This document shows, piece after piece, positions 17,152-29,072 of a stretch of 64,000 bases of DNA. The translations under genes and the position numbers were made by a program. Numbering within the stretch: position 1 is the stretch's first letter; every line of letters begins with the position of its first letter. The notes under the pieces were generated by a model that saw only the letters and a program-made list of their open reading frames with translations, did no database searches and was not told where the DNA came from. Source of the stretch: Nocardia higoensis (GTDB lineage Bacteria; Actinomycetota; Actinomycetes; Mycobacteriales; Mycobacteriaceae); the NCBI RefSeq assembly GCF_015477835.1, contig NZ_JADLQN010000003.1, positions 558,001-622,000 of the forward strand. Reading direction: 5' to 3'.

Positions 17152-20100
17152 ATGGCTGACAACGAGGGCACGCCCGAGCAGACGAACCGCGCCGCGACCA
17201 CCGGAGCCGCTGCGCCGGCCTCGGCGGTGGGAACCGCGCGCACCGAGTTGTCGGTGGCCGAGGTGCGCGAGTGGCTGCGCAATTGGGTGGCCGAGGCCAC
17301 CGGGCAGCCGGTGGACAACATCACCGTGGACCGGCCGATGGAGGAATTCGGCCTGGCCTCGCGCGACGCCCTGGCGCTCGGCGGCGACATCGAGGAACTC
17401 ACCGGTGTCACGCTGAGCGCCACTGTCGTCTACCAGCACCCGACCATCGGCTCGCTGGCCGAGGTGATCGTGCACGGCGAGCCCGAGCCTGCCGAGAGCG
17501 CGGGCGAGGACGCCTATTACACCGCCGGCTACACCCCGGGTGAGGCGCACGACATCGCCGTCGTCGGCCTGTCCACCCGGCTGCCGGGCGCGGGTGACAC
17601 CCCGGAGTCGACCTGGGAATTCCTCATCAACGGCGGTGACGCGATCCGCGAGCTGCCCGAGGGCCGCTGGTCGGAATTCCTGTCCGATCCGAGCACCGCC
17701 CAGCTGGTCGCCGAGAGCAACACCCGCGGCGGCTACCTGGACCAAGAGGTGGTCAAGGGCTTCGACGCGGAGTTCTTCGCGATGTCGCCGATCGAGGTGG
17801 AACGGGTCGACCCGCAGCAGCGCCTGATGATGGAGCTGACCTGGGAGGCGCTCGAGCACGCCCGCATCCCCGCCAGCGAGCTCAGGGGTACGCAGGTCGG
17901 CATGTTCGTCGGCTCCTCCACCCAGGACTTCCAGCTCATCGCCGCGCTCGGCCTGGGCGATCGCGACCCGAGCCTGCCGATCTCGGCGGAGGCCTACGCC
18001 CTGCTGGGCGCCTCCACCGGCATCATCGCCAACCGGGTGTCCTACTTCTTCGATTTCCGCGGTCCGTCGGTGACCGTGGACACCGCCTGCTCCTCCACGC
18101 TGGTCGCGGTGCACCAGGCCGTGCGCGCGCTGCGTGACGGCGACGCCGATCTGGCGCTGGCGGGCGGGGTGAACATGATCCTGTCCCCGGTGGCCACGCT
18201 CGGTTTCGAGAAGAACGGCGCGGTCGCCAAGGACGGTCACATCAAGGCGTTCTCCTCCGATGCCGACGGCATGGTCCGTTCCGAGGGCGCGGGCTTGGTG
18301 GTGCTCAAGCGCCTGGCCGACGCCGAACGCGACGGCGACCGGGTGCTCGCGGTGATCAAGGGCTCGGCGATCAACAACGACGGCCGCTCCAACGGCCTGT
18401 TCGCCCCCAACCCCGACGCCCAGGCTGAGGTGCTGCGCCGTGCCTACCGCGACGCGGGCATCAACCCCGCCACCGTCGATTACATCGAGGCGCACGGCAC
18501 CGGCACGCTGATCGGCGACCCCATCGAGGCCGACGCGCTCGGCCGGGTGGTCGGCCGCGGCCGCGAGGCGGACAAGCCCGCGCTGCTCGGCTCGGCCAAG
18601 ACCAACTTCGGTCACCTGGAGTCCGGCGCGGGTGCGGCGAGCCTGGCGAAGGTGCTGATGTCGTTCCAGCACAACGTCATCCCGCCGAACATCAACTTCG
18701 CCGGCCCCAATCCCTACATCCCGTTCGAGCAGGCCCGCCTCAAGGTCGTCGAGACCCCGACCGAGTACCCGCGCTACAGCGGCGTCGCGACGGTCGGTAT
18801 CTCCGGCTTCGGCTTCGGCGGCACGAACGCCCACCTCGTACTCCAGGAGTACACGCCGGCGGGCGTACGCGAGGCCGTCGCCGAGCCGGTCGCCGAGAAC
18901 GCCGAGGTCGTGGAGAACAACGAGGCCGTAGAGCACAGCACGGCTGTCGAGGCCGTCGAGCTCCCCGACACCGAGAGCACCGATGTGCTCGCCGAAGTGA
19001 CCGAGATCGTCTCCGAGGTGGAGGCCGAGGCCGCGGAGGTCGTCGCCGAAGCGACCGAGATCGCCGCCGAATCCGCCGAAAACACCGAATGGTCCTCCCT
19101 GCGGACCGAGCCGCTGCCGGTGATCCTCGCCGTCTCCGGCTACCTGCCCTCGCGCCGCCGCCGCGCCGCCGCCGAACTGGCCGACTGGCTGGAGTCCGAG
19201 GCCGGTCGCGACGTGCCGCTGGCCGATGTGGCCCGCTCGCTGTCCAAGCGCAGCCACTGGCGCTCGCGCGGCGTGGTGCTGGCCACCACCCACGACGAGG
19301 CCGTCGCCGGTCTGCGCGCCATCGCCGCGGGCAAGCCGGGCACCGGCGTGTTCACCGCCGACGCCCCCGCCGCGCAGGCGCCGATCTGGGTGCTCGCGGG
19401 CTTCGGCGCCCAGCACCGGAAGATGGGCAAGCAGCTCTACCAGGAGAATTCGATCTTCCGCCGGGCCGTCGACGAGGTCGACGAGCTCGTCGTGGACGAG
19501 GCCGGGTACTCGGTGCGCGAGATGATTCTCGACGACGCGCAGGACTACGACGTCGGCACCTCGCAGGTCGGCATCTTCACCATCCAGATCGGCCTGGCCG
19601 CGCTGTTGCGCGCGCACGGCGCCCAGCCGGACGCGGTGGTGGGTCACTCGATGGGCGAGGTGGCAGGCGCCTACATCGCCGGCGGCCTCACCCTCGAGGA
19701 CGCCGTGCGGGTGATCTGCGCCCGTTCGCGTCTGATGGGCGAGGGCGAAGCCATGATCACCGACGCCGACGTGCGCAATATGGCGCTGGTCGAGCTGAGC
19801 GCGGCCGATGTCGAGGCCATGCTCGCCGACTACCCGGAGGTCGAGGTCGCCGTCTACGCCGCGCCGACCAACACCGTCATCGGCGGCCCGTCCGAGCAGG
19901 TGATGGCGATCGTCGCGAAGGTCGAGGAGTCGGGCAAGTTCGCCCGTGTCCTGCCGACCCGCGGCGCGGGCCACACCTCGCAGATGGATCCGCTGCTGGG
20001 CGAGCTGGCCGCCGAGCTGGCGGGCATCGAGCCGACGAAGCTGCGGCACGGCCTGTACTCGACCGTGCGTAAGGAGCAGTTCTTCCGCGCCGGTCACGAT

Positions 20101-22431
20101 CCCGTGCACGACGAGGACTACTGGGTCACCAACATGCGCCACAGCGTGTACTTCACCAACGCGGTGAAACTCGCGGTGGACAGCGGCCACACCACCTTCC
20201 TCGAGCTGGCCCCGAACTCGGTGGCGCTCATGCAGGTGCTCGGCACCACCTTCGCCGCGGGTCTGCACGACGCCCAGCTGATCCCGACGCTCAAGCGCAA
20301 GGAAGACGAGTCGGCCGGTGTGATCGCCGCGCTGGCCCAGCTCTACGTCCACGGTCACGCCGTCGACCTGCCCTCGCTGCTGCCCGCCGGCGACTACGCC
20401 GACGTCCCGCGAACCAGGTTCGTGCGCAAGGAGTTCTGGCCCCAGAGCCGCCTGTCGAGCGGCAGTGGCGAGGGCCGGGCGCCGGGCGCGCACGTCGCGC
20501 TGCCCGACGGCAGGCACGTGTGGCAGGTACAGGCGGGCGCGGTCACCGATCCCGCCGCCTTGGTGCGGGCCGCCGCCGCGCAGGTGCTGTCCGAGGTGAG
20601 CCTCGGCGCGTCGGTCACCCACGCCGCGGTCCCGGCCGTGGGCACGTTGATCACCACGCTGACCCCGCATCCCGGCGGCGCCTCGGTGCAGGTGCACGCC
20701 AACGAGGGCGGGCAGTTCCGACTGCTGTTCGACGCGGTCGTCACCTCCGGCGCACCGCTGCCGACCTCGGGCCCGGTCGCCGAGTCCGCCGTCGCACAGT
20801 CCACCGTCGCTCAGTCCACCGAGCCCGAGGTCGTCGAGAACCACGGCGACCGCTGGGACCCCACCGGTTCCCAGACCCTCGAAGACCGCCTGGCGCTGAT
20901 CGTCGCGGAGTCCATGGGCTACGCGGTCGAGGATCTGCCGATGGAGATCCCGTTGATGGAGCTGGGTCTGGACTCGCTGATGGCGATGCGGATCAAGAAC
21001 CGCGTCGAGTACGAGTTCGACATTCCGCAGCTGCAACTGCAGGCCGTGCGCGACGCGAACCTCACCGAGGTCGCCAAGGTGCTGCGCTACGCGATCGAGC
21101 ATCGCGACGAGGTCGCCGCCATCGCCGAGCGGCAGGCCGCGGGCGAAGACGTGGTCATCGACGCCGATTTCGTCGAGACCGCCCGCGCCGCGATCGAATC
21201 GGGTGAGAGTCCGGACGCCGTGGCGAAGGCTGCCGGTGTGGCCGCCGAGCCGGTCGCCGCAGCCGCCGTCGAACCGGTGGTCGAGGAGTTGCCGGTCGAT
21301 CCCGAGACCGCCGCCTTCGGTGAGGCGCTGGCCGACGTCTCCGAAGACGACGTGCCCCCGCGCGACGCCGCCGAACGCCTCACCTACGCCACCTGGGCGA
21401 TCGTCACCGGCAAGTCCGCGGGCGGTGTGTTCAACACCCTGCCGATCCTCGAGGAGGAGGTCGCCGAGAAGCTGGCGACGCGGCTGTCGGAACGGATCAA
21501 GGCCGAGATCACCGTCGACGACGTGCTCGACTGCGAGACCATCGAGCAGCTGGCCGACATCGTGCGCGAACAGCAGGACAACAGCAACGATGTGGAGGGC
21601 TTCATCCGCCCGCTGCGTCCGCGTGCCGAAGGCTCGAACGCCGTGCCGGTGTTCGTGTTCCATCCCTCCGGCGGCAACACCCTGGTCTACGAGCCGCTGC
21701 TCAAGCGGCTGCCCGCGCACACACCGATGTACGGCTTCGAGCGCGTCGAGGGCGATATCGAGCAGCGCGCCAAGCAGTACATCCCCGAGCTGCGCCGCAT
21801 CCAGGGCGACGGCCCGTTCGTGCTCTACGGTTGGTCGCTGGGCGCGGTGTTCGCGCTGCAGGTCGCGCAACTGCTGCGCGCCGAGGGCGCCGATGTGCGC
21901 GTGGTCGGTCTGATCGACCTGGCCATCCCGACGCAGAACGAGGACAACAGCCCCGAGGAGCGGGTGCGCCGCATCGAGCGCTACCAGGCGTTCGCGAAGA
22001 AGACCTACGGCGTCGACGGCGAACTCGATCGTGAGCAGCTCGAGGAACTCGCCGCCGCGTCCGACGAAGAGCAGTTCCAGATGATCAGTGATCTGATCAA
22101 GATCAGCGGTGCGAAGATTCCCGGCGGCGTGCTCGAGCATCAGCGCACCTCCTGGGTGGAGAGCCGCCACCTGGCCCGCACCACGCCCTCGCGCTACGAC
22201 GGCGACGTGGTGCTCTACCTCGCTGATCGCTACCACGACGGAATGATCGAACTGGAGCCCCGCTTCGCCGAGCGCATGCCCAACGGCGGCTGGGACGAAT
22301 ACCTTCCCAACCTCCAGGTCGTGCATATTCCGGGAGATCATCTGCAGATCGTCGACGAACCGCGGATCGGGAAGATCGGTGCCGACCTGGCCGCGAAGCT
22401 CGTGGCAATGGAGGCGAAAGGGGACCAGTGA
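17152..22431 (+). CDS. pks13: Polyketide synthase Pks13 (mycolic acid condensase)
   Basis: 1759-residue type I PKS that condenses meromycoloyl and carboxyacyl chains and transfers the product to trehalose. Domain order: N-terminal ACP (phosphopantetheine S70 in LASRDA), ketosynthase (C313 in DTACSS, H448 in EAHGTGT, H488 in NFGHLE), acyltransferase (S833 in GHSMGE), second ACP (S1275 in LGLDSL), and thioesterase (S1562 in YGWSLGA, H1730 in GDHLQ). The order and active sites match M. tuberculosis Pks13 (1733 aa). Between KS and AT (nt 18860-19090) is an acidic low-complexity linker of about 75 residues. The ATG at 17152 follows GAGGA; a TTG lies one codon earlier. The accD4 start overlaps its stop. 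Confidence 0.97.
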   Translation: MADNEGTPEQTNRAATTGAAAPASAVGTARTELSVAEVREWLRNWVAEATGQPVDNITVDRPMEEFGLASRDALALGGDIEELTGVTLSATVVYQHPTIGSLAEVIVHGEPEPAESAGEDAYYTAGYTPGEAHDIAVVGLSTRLPGAGDTPESTWEFLINGGDAIRELPEGRWSEFLSDPSTAQLVAESNTRGGYLDQEVVKGFDAEFFAMSPIEVERVDPQQRLMMELTWEALEHARIPASELRGTQVGMFVGSSTQDFQLIAALGLGDRDPSLPISAEAYALLGASTGIIANRVSYFFDFRGPSVTVDTACSSTLVAVHQAVRALRDGDADLALAGGVNMILSPVATLGFEKNGAVAKDGHIKAFSSDADGMVRSEGAGLVVLKRLADAERDGDRVLAVIKGSAINNDGRSNGLFAPNPDAQAEVLRRAYRDAGINPATVDYIEAHGTGTLIGDPIEADALGRVVGRGREADKPALLGSAKTNFGHLESGAGAASLAKVLMSFQHNVIPPNINFAGPNPYIPFEQARLKVVETPTEYPRYSGVATVGISGFGFGGTNAHLVLQEYTPAGVREAVAEPVAENAEVVENNEAVEHSTAVEAVELPDTESTDVLAEVTEIVSEVEAEAAEVVAEATEIAAESAENTEWSSLRTEPLPVILAVSGYLPSRRRRAAAELADWLESEAGRDVPLADVARSLSKRSHWRSRGVVLATTHDEAVAGLRAIAAGKPGTGVFTADAPAAQAPIWVLAGFGAQHRKMGKQLYQENSIFRRAVDEVDELVVDEAGYSVREMILDDAQDYDVGTSQVGIFTIQIGLAALLRAHGAQPDAVVGHSMGEVAGAYIAGGLTLEDAVRVICARSRLMGEGEAMITDADVRNMALVELSAADVEAMLADYPEVEVAVYAAPTNTVIGGPSEQVMAIVAKVEESGKFARVLPTRGAGHTSQMDPLLGELAAELAGIEPTKLRHGLYSTVRKEQFFRAGHDPVHDEDYWVTNMRHSVYFTNAVKLAVDSGHTTFLELAPNSVALMQVLGTTFAAGLHDAQLIPTLKRKEDESAGVIAALAQLYVHGHAVDLPSLLPAGDYADVPRTRFVRKEFWPQSRLSSGSGEGRAPGAHVALPDGRHVWQVQAGAVTDPAALVRAAAAQVLSEVSLGASVTHAAVPAVGTLITTLTPHPGGASVQVHANEGGQFRLLFDAVVTSGAPLPTSGPVAESAVAQSTVAQSTEPEVVENHGDRWDPTGSQTLEDRLALIVAESMGYAVEDLPMEIPLMELGLDSLMAMRIKNRVEYEFDIPQLQLQAVRDANLTEVAKVLRYAIEHRDEVAAIAERQAAGEDVVIDADFVETARAAIESGESPDAVAKAAGVAAEPVAAAAVEPVVEELPVDPETAAFGEALADVSEDDVPPRDAAERLTYATWAIVTGKSAGGVFNTLPILEEEVAEKLATRLSERIKAEITVDDVLDCETIEQLADIVREQQDNSNDVEGFIRPLRPRAEGSNAVPVFVFHPSGGNTLVYEPLLKRLPAHTPMYGFERVEGDIEQRAKQYIPELRRIQGDGPFVLYGWSLGAVFALQVAQLLRAEGADVRVVGLIDLAIPTQNEDNSPEERVRRIERYQAFAKKTYGVDGELDREQLEELAAASDEEQFQMISDLIKISGAKIPGGVLEHQRTSWVESRHLARTTPSRYDGDVVLYLADRYHDGMIELEPRFAERMPNGGWDEYLPNLQVVHIPGDHLQIVDEPRIGKIGADLAAKLVAMEAKGDQ

Positions 22432-23972
22432 GCACGACGGCCGAGAAACTCGCGGACCTACGCACGCGCCTGGAACAGGCGCAGGAGCCCGCGGGTGAGG
22501 CGGGGGTCGCGAAGCGGGCGCAGAAGGGGATTCCCAGCGCCCGGGACCGGATCAACATGCTGCTCGATCCGGGCACCTTCGTGGAGATCGGCGCACTGGT
22601 GCGCAAGCCCGGCGATCCGACGGCGCTCTACGGCGACGGCGTGGTCACCGGGCACGGCCTGGTCGACGGCCGGCCGGTCGCGGTGTTCTCCCACGACCAG
22701 ACCGTCTACGGCGGTTCGGTCGGTGAGATGTTCGGCCGCAAGGTCGCCTACATCATGGAGTACGCCGCGCGCGTCGGCTGCCCGGTCGTCGGCATCAACG
22801 ACTCCGGCGGCGCGCGCGTGCAGGAGGCCGTGACCTCCCTGGCCTGGTACGCCGAACTGGGGCGCAGGCAGGAGCCGCTGTCGGGCCTGGTGCCACAGAT
22901 CTCGATGATCCTGGGCAAGTGTGCGGGCGGTGCCGTCTACGCCCCGATCAACACCGACGTGGTGGTGGCGACCGAAGAGGCGTACATGTTCGTCACCGGG
23001 CCGAAGGTGATCCGCGAGGTCACCGGCGAGGACGTGAGCCTCGAGGAGCTCGGTGGGGCGCGCAGCCAGGCCGAGTACGGCAATATCCATCACGTCGCCG
23101 CCGACGAGAAGGCCGCGTTCCAGTGGGTGCGCGATTATCTGAGCTTCCTGCCGACCAGCTGTCAGGAGCTCGCGCCGATCGTCAATCCCGGTCTGGAACC
23201 GGAGATCACCGACACCGACCGCGAACTCGACTCGATCGTGCCGGATTCCGACAACTCGGCCTATGACATGCACGAGATTCTGCTGCGCATCTTCGACGAC
23301 GGCGACTTCCATGAGGTCGGCTCCAGCGCGGGCCGCAACATCATCACCGGCTTCGCCCGTGTCGACGGCCGCAGCGTCGGCGTGGTCGCCAACCAGCCGA
23401 TGGTTTCGGCCGGGGCGCTCGACGCCCGCGCATCGGACAAGGCCGCCCACTTCGTGCGCCTGTGCGACGCCTTCGAACTGCCGCTGGTGTTCGTGGTGGA
23501 TACCCCCGGCTTCCTACCGGGCGTGGAGCAGGAGAAGATCGGCGTCATCAAGCGCGGCGGCCGGTTCCTGTTCTCCTATGTCGAGGCCAGCGTGCCGAAG
23601 GTGACGGTGGTGATCCGCAAGTCCTACGGCGGCGGCTATGCCGTCATGGGCTCCAAGCAGCTCGGCGCCGATGTCAACCTGGCCTGGCCGACCGCCCGCA
23701 TCGCGGTCATGGGCGCGGAGAGCGCGGTCAGTCTCATCGGCGGCAAACAGATCGAAGCCGCGCCGGAGGAACAGCGCGCCGCCGTCCGCAAGCAGATGAT
23801 CGATTTCTACAACGCGACCGTCGCGACCCCGTGGGTGGCGGCCGAACGCGGCTACATCGACGCCGTGATCGAGCCGTCCACCACCCGGCTGGAGATCCGC
23901 CGCGCCCTGCACCTGCTGCGCGACAAAGCAGTGGACAGGAACCCGCGCAAGCACCATCTGCTGCCCTTGTAG
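22428..23972 (+). CDS. accD4: Acyl-CoA carboxylase beta subunit AccD4
   Basis: Carboxyltransferase subunit of the acyl-CoA carboxylase that makes the carboxylated extender chain for Pks13. The 514-residue product has the crotonase-like two-domain carboxyltransferase fold: [15 protein letters not shown] and [15 protein letters not shown] in the N-half, and [26 protein letters not shown] and [15 protein letters not shown] in the C-half. It follows pks13 with a GTGA overlap, the same order as Rv3800c-Rv3799c. The biotinylated alpha and epsilon subunits are not in the window. Confidence 0.96.
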   Translation: MSTTAEKLADLRTRLEQAQEPAGEAGVAKRAQKGIPSARDRINMLLDPGTFVEIGALVRKPGDPTALYGDGVVTGHGLVDGRPVAVFSHDQTVYGGSVGEMFGRKVAYIMEYAARVGCPVVGINDSGGARVQEAVTSLAWYAELGRRQEPLSGLVPQISMILGKCAGGAVYAPINTDVVVATEEAYMFVTGPKVIREVTGEDVSLEELGGARSQAEYGNIHHVAADEKAAFQWVRDYLSFLPTSCQELAPIVNPGLEPEITDTDRELDSIVPDSDNSAYDMHEILLRIFDDGDFHEVGSSAGRNIITGFARVDGRSVGVVANQPMVSAGALDARASDKAAHFVRLCDAFELPLVFVVDTPGFLPGVEQEKIGVIKRGGRFLFSYVEASVPKVTVVIRKSYGGGYAVMGSKQLGADVNLAWPTARIAVMGAESAVSLIGGKQIEAAPEEQRAAVRKQMIDFYNATVATPWVAAERGYIDAVIEPSTTRLEIRRALHLLRDKAVDRNPRKHHLLPL

Positions 23973-24265
23973 GTCGGCCTGTCCCGTCAGCGGGAGCCAT
24001 ATGGCATGCGCGCGCTCGCCCGACAGTGCCGGGCGGTCCTGGCGCTTTCCGACGTGCCGCGAGCGCGTCCGGGCGGGCGGCAGGATCGGCTCCGTGGCCT
24101 CTTCGGAACATGAGCGCGGCGGTCTTTACATCCTCGCGACTCTCACGCAGTATTCACTACCAGCACGTGCGAGAAATGGCCGTCCGGCCAGGACGAACAG
24201 TCTCAGACGATCGACACAGTGAACTCGCGGCAAACATCGGCCGTGAGCTGAACGAAGGGATCGGC

Positions 24266-24640
24266 ATGACACGCAGGCTGCTGTGTACGGCATTCTTCCT
24301 CGGTATAGGCGCGGCCACGGTCGCCCCCGGCATCGCCGGCGCGGATACCGCTGTTCCGGCGAACCCCGCCTCGGGCTGCCCCGGCGCCGCCACATTCGCC
24401 GGGCCGGGCACGATCACGATCAAGGACCCGAACGCCGCCAAGACGGGCACCATCGGCGGAACGTACTTCCAGCTCGCGCCGCCGTTCGTCGGCCCGGTGA
24501 CCGTCACATACAACGAGGGGGTCGAGGTCGTCGTCCAGACCGGAACCGGTCCCGGCATCGGCATGCTGGCCGGTTCCTACGATCGGCTCGGCCTGCCCGT
24601 CCGGTGTGATCTGATCCCGGGCATGTTCATCCAGCCCTGA
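24266..24640 (+). CDS. Small secreted protein of unknown function
   Basis: 124-residue product with a classical signal peptide (MTRRLL, hydrophobic core, cleavage after IAGA near residue 24). The mature chain of about 100 residues is beta-rich with two cysteines (SGCPGAA and VRCDLIPG) that could form a disulfide. I do not recognise the family. The ATG has GAAGGGAT upstream. The preceding 293 bp (23973-24265) hold only short weak hairpins. A strong bidirectional terminator lies just after it. It may be monocistronic. Confidence 0.65.
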   Translation: MTRRLLCTAFFLGIGAATVAPGIAGADTAVPANPASGCPGAATFAGPGTITIKDPNAAKTGTIGGTYFQLAPPFVGPVTVTYNEGVEVVVQTGTGPGIGMLAGSYDRLGLPVRCDLIPGMFIQP

Positions 24641-24664
24641 TCTCTTCCCCGCAGTGACATGGTC

Positions 24665-24702
24665 GTGCTGTTCCGCCACCGCGTACGGTGGCGGAACAGC
24701 AC
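24665..24702. terminator. Bidirectional terminator between convergent genes
   Basis: Perfect 17-bp inverted repeat (24665-24681 with 24686-24702) with a CGTA loop, placed between the secreted-protein gene and the cyclophilin gene on the other strand. Confidence 0.88.
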
Positions 24703-24715
24703 GGCTGTTCGCCGA

Positions 24716-25213
24716 TCAGGCCACGGTGGCCGACGTGATCACCACGTCCTCGGTGGGGACGTCCTGGTGCATGCCCGCCGAACCGGTCTGCACGCCGACG
24801 ATCTTGTCGACGACCTCGGAGCCCTCGACGACCTTGCCGAAGACCGCGTAGCCCCAGCCGGACGGGCTGGGGGAGGTGTGGTTGAGGAAGGCGTTGTCGG
24901 CGACATTGATGAAGAACTGGGCGGTGGCCGAGTGCGGGTCGTTGGTGCGGGCCATCGCGACGGTGTACTTGTCGTTCTTCAGGCCGTTGGTGGCCTCGTT
25001 CTTGATCGGGGCGTTGGTGCCCTTCTGGCGCATGCCGGGCTCGAAGCCGCCGCCCTGGACCATGAAGCCGGGGATCACGCGGTGGAAGATGGTGCCGTTG
25101 TAGTGGCCCGAGTTGACGTACTCCAGGAAGTTGGCGACGGTGGCGGGCGCCTTGGCCTCGTCCAGTTCCAGAACGATGGGTCCGAAATTCGTCTCGAGAT
25201 TCACCTTGGTCAT
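24716..25213 (-). CDS. Peptidyl-prolyl cis-trans isomerase, cyclophilin B type
   Basis: 165-residue single-domain cytoplasmic cyclophilin without signal peptide or membrane anchor. Motifs: [49 protein letters not shown] and [13 protein letters not shown]; the catalytic Arg is in FHRV and the Phe/Gln residues are kept. It resembles proteobacterial PpiB more than the PpiA of M. tuberculosis, by memory of those sequences. The ATG at 25213 is preceded by GGAAAGGTGGGGG. It is convergent with the secreted-protein gene and divergent from the + strand emb gene. Confidence 0.92.
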   Translation of the reverse strand: MTKVNLETNFGPIVLELDEAKAPATVANFLEYVNSGHYNGTIFHRVIPGFMVQGGGFEPGMRQKGTNAPIKNEATNGLKNDKYTVAMARTNDPHSATAQFFINVADNAFLNHTSPSPSGWGYAVFGKVVEGSEVVDKIVGVQTGSAGMHQDVPTEDVVITSATVA

Positions 25214-25369
25214 ACCCCCACCTTTCCATCCCGCCCGGCACCGGTCTGCAAGTCGGGTCGAGTTTTCGCCGGAGGGTCGCGGTCGAGTTGCCGGACCACT
25301 GCCGAACCCCGTGGTCGGCGGCCACGCCCGGCCGGTCGCGGCGGGGCTACCGGGATTCCGGGTAACGGC

Positions 25370-25375
25370 TAGCAT
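25370..25375 (+). promoter_or_regulatory. -10 element of the + strand emb gene (leaderless arrangement)
   Basis: TAGCAT followed by 8 nt and then GTG at 25384. The other emb gene has the same arrangement, with GGCTAGCAT in both. No Shine-Dalgarno is present. Confidence 0.5.
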
Positions 25376-25383
25376 TGCGTTCC

Positions 25384-28300
25384 GTGTCCGACGTCGCCAC
25401 TGCTGTCTTGACGAAGCCGCCCGCCGCTCCCGAGGTCCGTCCTCGCGATTTCCGTACCGCGCGAATTGTCGCTGTGGTGGCCGGTGTGCTGGGCGCTCTG
25501 CTGGCGGTGGCGGTGCCGTTCCTGCCCGTCACCCAGACCACGGCCGTGCTGAGCTGGCCGCAGGGTGATTCCTTGCAGAACGTGCAGGCGCCGCTGATGT
25601 CGCAGGTGCCGATCGACCTGACCGCGAGCATTCCGTGTTCGTCGGTGAACACGCTGCCGCCGGAGGGCGGCATGCTGCTGGCGACCGCGCCGCCGCAGGG
25701 CGACCGCGCGGCGCTGGAGGCGATGTTCGTCCGGGTCTCGGACACCTCGGTGGACGTGGTGAACCGCAATGCGGTGGTGGCTTCGGCCGAGCGCGCACGG
25801 ATGGGCGAGTGCACCTCGATCGACATCACCTCGGACAACCAGAGCACCAGCGCCGCGTTCCCCGGCATGTTCTGGGAGGTCGAGCGGCCGGTCGACGGCG
25901 ACCCGGGACGCACCGAGGTCGTCCAGGTGCCCGCCGAGGGCCGGATGATGGGCGACTTCCGCCCGCAGGTGGTCGGCGTGTTCTCCGACCTGGAGGGCGC
26001 GGTCCCGGCCGGGCTGTCCTTCGACGTGACCGTGGACACCCGGTTCTCCTCCAGCCCCACCTGGATCAAGCTGACCGCGATCATCGGCGCCGTGCTGTGC
26101 ACGCTGCTGGCGCTGGGCGCGCTGGCCCGTCTGGACGCCAGCGACGGCCGCGGGCACCGCAGGTTCCTGCCCAGCGGGTGGTTCCGGCCGACCGGCGCGG
26201 ACGGCGCGGTGATCGGCACCCTGGTGCTGTGGCACTTCATCGGCGCCAACACCTCCGACGACGGTTACATCCTGAGCATGGTCCGGGTGGCTCCCGAGTC
26301 CGGCTACATGGCCAACTACTTCCGCTGGTTCGGCGTGCCGGAGGCGCCGTTCGGCTGGTACTACTACGTCATCCAGGTGTTCGCCGAGATCTCCACGGCG
26401 AGCCCGTGGGTGCGCCTGCCCGCGTTGTTCTGCGCGATCCTGTGCTGGATGGTCATCAGTCGCGAGGTGGTGCCCCGCCTCGGGCGCGGCGTGCGGACCA
26501 GCAAGGTGGCGCTGTGGACCGGCGGCCTGGTGTTCCTGGCGTTCTGGCTGCCCTTCGACAACGGCCTGCGCTCCGAACCGATCGTCGCGTTGGGCGCGCT
26601 GCTGACCTGGGTCTCGATCGAGCGGGCCATCGCCACCGGTCGCCTGCTGCCCGCCGGTGTGGCGGTCCTGATCGCGGCGTTCACGTTGGCCGCCGCGCCG
26701 ACCGGCCTGATGTGCGTGGCGGCGCTGCTGGCGGGCATCCGACCGCTGGTGCGGATCGTGGTGCGCCGTCATCGCGAGCACGGCGCCACGGCGCTGCTCG
26801 CCCCGATCGCGGCCGCCGGACTCCTGGTGCTGGTCGTGGTCTTCGGCGATCAGACCTTCGCCGGGATCATGGAGGCCAACCGGGTACGCCAGGCCACCGG
26901 CCCCAACCTGGCCTGGTACGAGGACTACCTGCGCTACTACTACCTGTTCGTGGAGACCGTGGACGGCTCGCTGTCGCGGCGCTTCGCGTTCCTGGTGATG
27001 CTGCTGTGCCTGTTCACCACCATGCTGGTGTTGCTGCGCCGCAGGCGGGTGCCCGGTATCGCCAGCGCCCCGACCTGGCGGTTGATGGGCATCGTGTTCG
27101 GCACGATCTTCTTCATGATGTTCAACCCGACGAAGTGGACGCACCACTTCGGCGCGTACGCGGGCATCGCCGGTTCGCTGGCCGCGGTCACGGCGGTCGC
27201 GGTGTCGGCCACCGCGCTGCGCGCGCGCAAGAACCGGGCCATCTTCCTGGCCGGTCTGCTGTTCGTGCTGGCCGTCTCGTTCTCCGGCATCAACGGCTAC
27301 TGGTACGTCTCCAGCTTCGGTGTGCCGTGGTTCGACAAGCCGATCTCGCTGAGCGGCTACCAGTCCAACACCTTCGCCCTGATCCTGTTCGGGCTGGCGC
27401 TGGCCCTGGTCGCCTGGTTCACGCTGCGCGAGGATTACACCGCGCCGCAGCCCTCGGCGAAGACGGTGCGTGGCAGGCGGATCCGCCGCTTCGCCGCGAT
27501 CCCGCTGACCGTGGTGGCGGCGTTGATGGTGCTGCTCGAAGTGGCTTCGCTGGCCAAGGGCGCGGTCTCGCAGTACCCGGCCTACTCGCTGGCGCGCTCG
27601 AACGTCGACGCGCTCACCGGTGATTCCTGTGGCCTGGCCAACGACGTGCTGGTCGAGCCCGACCCCAACCAGGGCAGGCTCACCCCGATCGCCGATCCTG
27701 CGCTGCCGCCCGAATCCGATCCGTTGGCCGGGGTGAACCCGGTCGGCTTCGATCCCAACGGCGTGCCCGACGACCTGTCCGCCGACGCCGTCGAGGTCAA
27801 GCCGGGCACCGGCAACACCTCCAGCCAGTCGGTCGGCGCGAACTTCGCCGAGGGCGAGAGCGCGGGCACCGGCGGCGGCCAGGGCGTGCGCGGCGTCAAC
27901 GGCAGCACCGTGGCCCTGCCCTTCGGTCTGGACCCGGCCGTCACCCCGGTGATGGGCAGCTACCAGCCGGGCGTGCAGAAGCCCGCCAATCTGGTGTCGA
28001 GCTGGTACGAGCTGCCGGCGCGCTCGGCGGATCGCCCGCTGATCGTCATCTCGGCCGCGGGCCGGGTGCTGTCCTTCGACGACACCGGCAAGATGAACTA
28101 CGGCCAGGAGCTGAAGCTCGAATACGGCAAGCGTCAGCCCGACGGCACCGTGTCCAAGCAGGGCGAGTACCTGCCGCGCGATATCGGCCCGTTCCCGTCC
28201 TGGCGCAATCTGCGCGTGCCGCTGGACGCGCTGGCCGCCGACTCCGACGCGGTGCGCATCGTGGCCAACGACCCGATTCTGATCGGCGACCAGTGGCTGG

Positions 28301-28713
28301 CGTTCACCCCGCCGCGCGTCGCGGTGCTGGAATCGCTGAACAGCTACCTCGGCACCGAGCAGCCGATCCTGCTGGACTGGGCCGTGGGCCTGCAGTTCCC
28401 GTGCCAGCGGCCGTTCTACCACGAGAACGGCGTCGCCGAGGTGCCGCGGTACCGGGTGCTGCCGGACCGTCCGCTGGCCATCAGCTCCACCAACACCTGG
28501 CAGGCCCAGGAGTTCGGTGGCCCGCTCGGCTTCTCGCAGATGCTGGCGCGCTCGACCACGCTGCCGACCTACCTGCGCGACGACTGGGCCAGGGACTGGG
28601 GCTCCCTGGAGCGCTACGACCAGTACGATCGCGACGCGGTGCCCGCCGAGCTGACCACCTCGACCGAGACCAGGAACGGGCTGTGGTCGCCCGGGCAGAT
28701 GCGGGTGTTCTAG
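25384..28713 (+). CDS. Arabinosyltransferase of the Emb family (EmbA/EmbB-like)
   Basis: 1109-residue GT-C membrane enzyme that uses decaprenyl-phosphoryl-arabinose to build arabinan on the outer face. It has one N-terminal helix, a periplasmic jelly-roll domain (about residues 60-230), a multi-helix membrane core (230-720) and a C-terminal carbohydrate-binding domain. The loop [14 protein letters not shown] contains the ethambutol-relevant Met (M299, aligning with EmbB M306). The core ([34 protein letters not shown]) reads like EmbB, while parts of the C-terminus ([26 protein letters not shown]) recall EmbA, so I give no symbol. The GTG start is chosen over a TTG nine bases upstream. Confidence 0.93.
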   Translation: MSDVATAVLTKPPAAPEVRPRDFRTARIVAVVAGVLGALLAVAVPFLPVTQTTAVLSWPQGDSLQNVQAPLMSQVPIDLTASIPCSSVNTLPPEGGMLLATAPPQGDRAALEAMFVRVSDTSVDVVNRNAVVASAERARMGECTSIDITSDNQSTSAAFPGMFWEVERPVDGDPGRTEVVQVPAEGRMMGDFRPQVVGVFSDLEGAVPAGLSFDVTVDTRFSSSPTWIKLTAIIGAVLCTLLALGALARLDASDGRGHRRFLPSGWFRPTGADGAVIGTLVLWHFIGANTSDDGYILSMVRVAPESGYMANYFRWFGVPEAPFGWYYYVIQVFAEISTASPWVRLPALFCAILCWMVISREVVPRLGRGVRTSKVALWTGGLVFLAFWLPFDNGLRSEPIVALGALLTWVSIERAIATGRLLPAGVAVLIAAFTLAAAPTGLMCVAALLAGIRPLVRIVVRRHREHGATALLAPIAAAGLLVLVVVFGDQTFAGIMEANRVRQATGPNLAWYEDYLRYYYLFVETVDGSLSRRFAFLVMLLCLFTTMLVLLRRRRVPGIASAPTWRLMGIVFGTIFFMMFNPTKWTHHFGAYAGIAGSLAAVTAVAVSATALRARKNRAIFLAGLLFVLAVSFSGINGYWYVSSFGVPWFDKPISLSGYQSNTFALILFGLALALVAWFTLREDYTAPQPSAKTVRGRRIRRFAAIPLTVVAALMVLLEVASLAKGAVSQYPAYSLARSNVDALTGDSCGLANDVLVEPDPNQGRLTPIADPALPPESDPLAGVNPVGFDPNGVPDDLSADAVEVKPGTGNTSSQSVGANFAEGESAGTGGGQGVRGVNGSTVALPFGLDPAVTPVMGSYQPGVQKPANLVSSWYELPARSADRPLIVISAAGRVLSFDDTGKMNYGQELKLEYGKRQPDGTVSKQGEYLPRDIGPFPSWRNLRVPLDALAADSDAVRIVANDPILIGDQWLAFTPPRVAVLESLNSYLGTEQPILLDWAVGLQFPCQRPFYHENGVAEVPRYRVLPDRPLAISSTNTWQAQEFGGPLGFSQMLARSTTLPTYLRDDWARDWGSLERYDQYDRDAVPAELTTSTETRNGLWSPGQMRVF

Positions 28714-28734
28714 AGACCGACCGGCCGCACAGAG

Positions 28735-28770
28735 AGGGCCGTGGCAGCGGATTTCCGCGGCCACGGCCCT
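28735..28770. terminator. Terminator after the + strand emb gene
   Basis: An 11-bp stem (28735-28745 with 28760-28770) with an inner GCGG/CCGC stem and an ATTT loop. It lies between the emb gene and the small ORF on the other strand, so it may serve both. Confidence 0.78.
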
Positions 28771-28808
28771 TGGTCGTTCGTGGGGAGAGCTTGCCTCTGG
28801 AGAAGGTG

Positions 28809-28970
28809 TCAGACCTCGAGTAAGCGCCGCCCTAATTCCCGGCGCAGCACCTCCTGGGCAGGGAGACGGTCCAGCACACGCAGCACCGAGGGACGTAGCT
28901 CGCGCTTCTCCTCGTCGGTGAGCAGGTCGACGAGATCGCGGAGATCCATGTCATCGAAGGCTCCTGTCAT
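28809..28970 (-). CDS. Small charged protein of 53 residues
   Basis: ORF of 53 codons starting MTGAFDDMDLRDLVDLLTD and ending RRELGRRLLEV. It is strongly charged and predicted almost entirely helical (LVDLLTDEEKRELRPSVLRVLD). GGAGGG lies just before the ATG, and the third codon positions are mostly G or C. An upstream GAGACA-17-TACTGT pair (28978-29006) could be its promoter. It sits between the 3' ends of the two emb genes, reading in the same direction as the embC-like gene. I do not recognise a family; a short regulatory or adaptor protein is possible. Confidence 0.55.
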   Translation of the reverse strand: MTGAFDDMDLRDLVDLLTDEEKRELRPSVLRVLDRLPAQEVLRRELGRRLLEV

Positions 28971-28977
28971 ACCCTCC

Positions 28978-29006
28978 ACAGTACGTTCCGAAACATTGGA
29001 TGTCTC
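28978..29006 (-). promoter_or_regulatory. Promoter candidate of the 53-residue ORF
   Basis: On the minus strand, GAGACA (29006-29001), a 17-bp spacer and TACTGT (28983-28978), then 7 nt to the ATG at 28970. Confidence 0.4.
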
Positions 29007-29072
29007 GTTTTCGCAGCTTCGGTTACGAAGGTGTCATTTCATCGAAACCCCGCGTAGCGCAGGGGATTTCGG

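Noticed and set aside
16885-22341. An open frame of more than 1800 codons on the minus strand opposite pks13
   Set aside because: It is the antisense shadow of a strongly recognised gene in high-GC DNA, with repetitive Arg/Gly/Val/His-rich composition and no domain.
24001-24222. 73-codon + strand ORF between accD4 and the secreted-protein gene
   Set aside because: No binding site, unusual composition and it overlaps the presumed promoter region of the next gene.
25369-28764. Very long minus-strand open frame opposite the + strand emb gene
   Set aside because: Shadow of emb caused by GC-rich codon use. The translation is Gln/Arg/His/Gly-rich with no motif.
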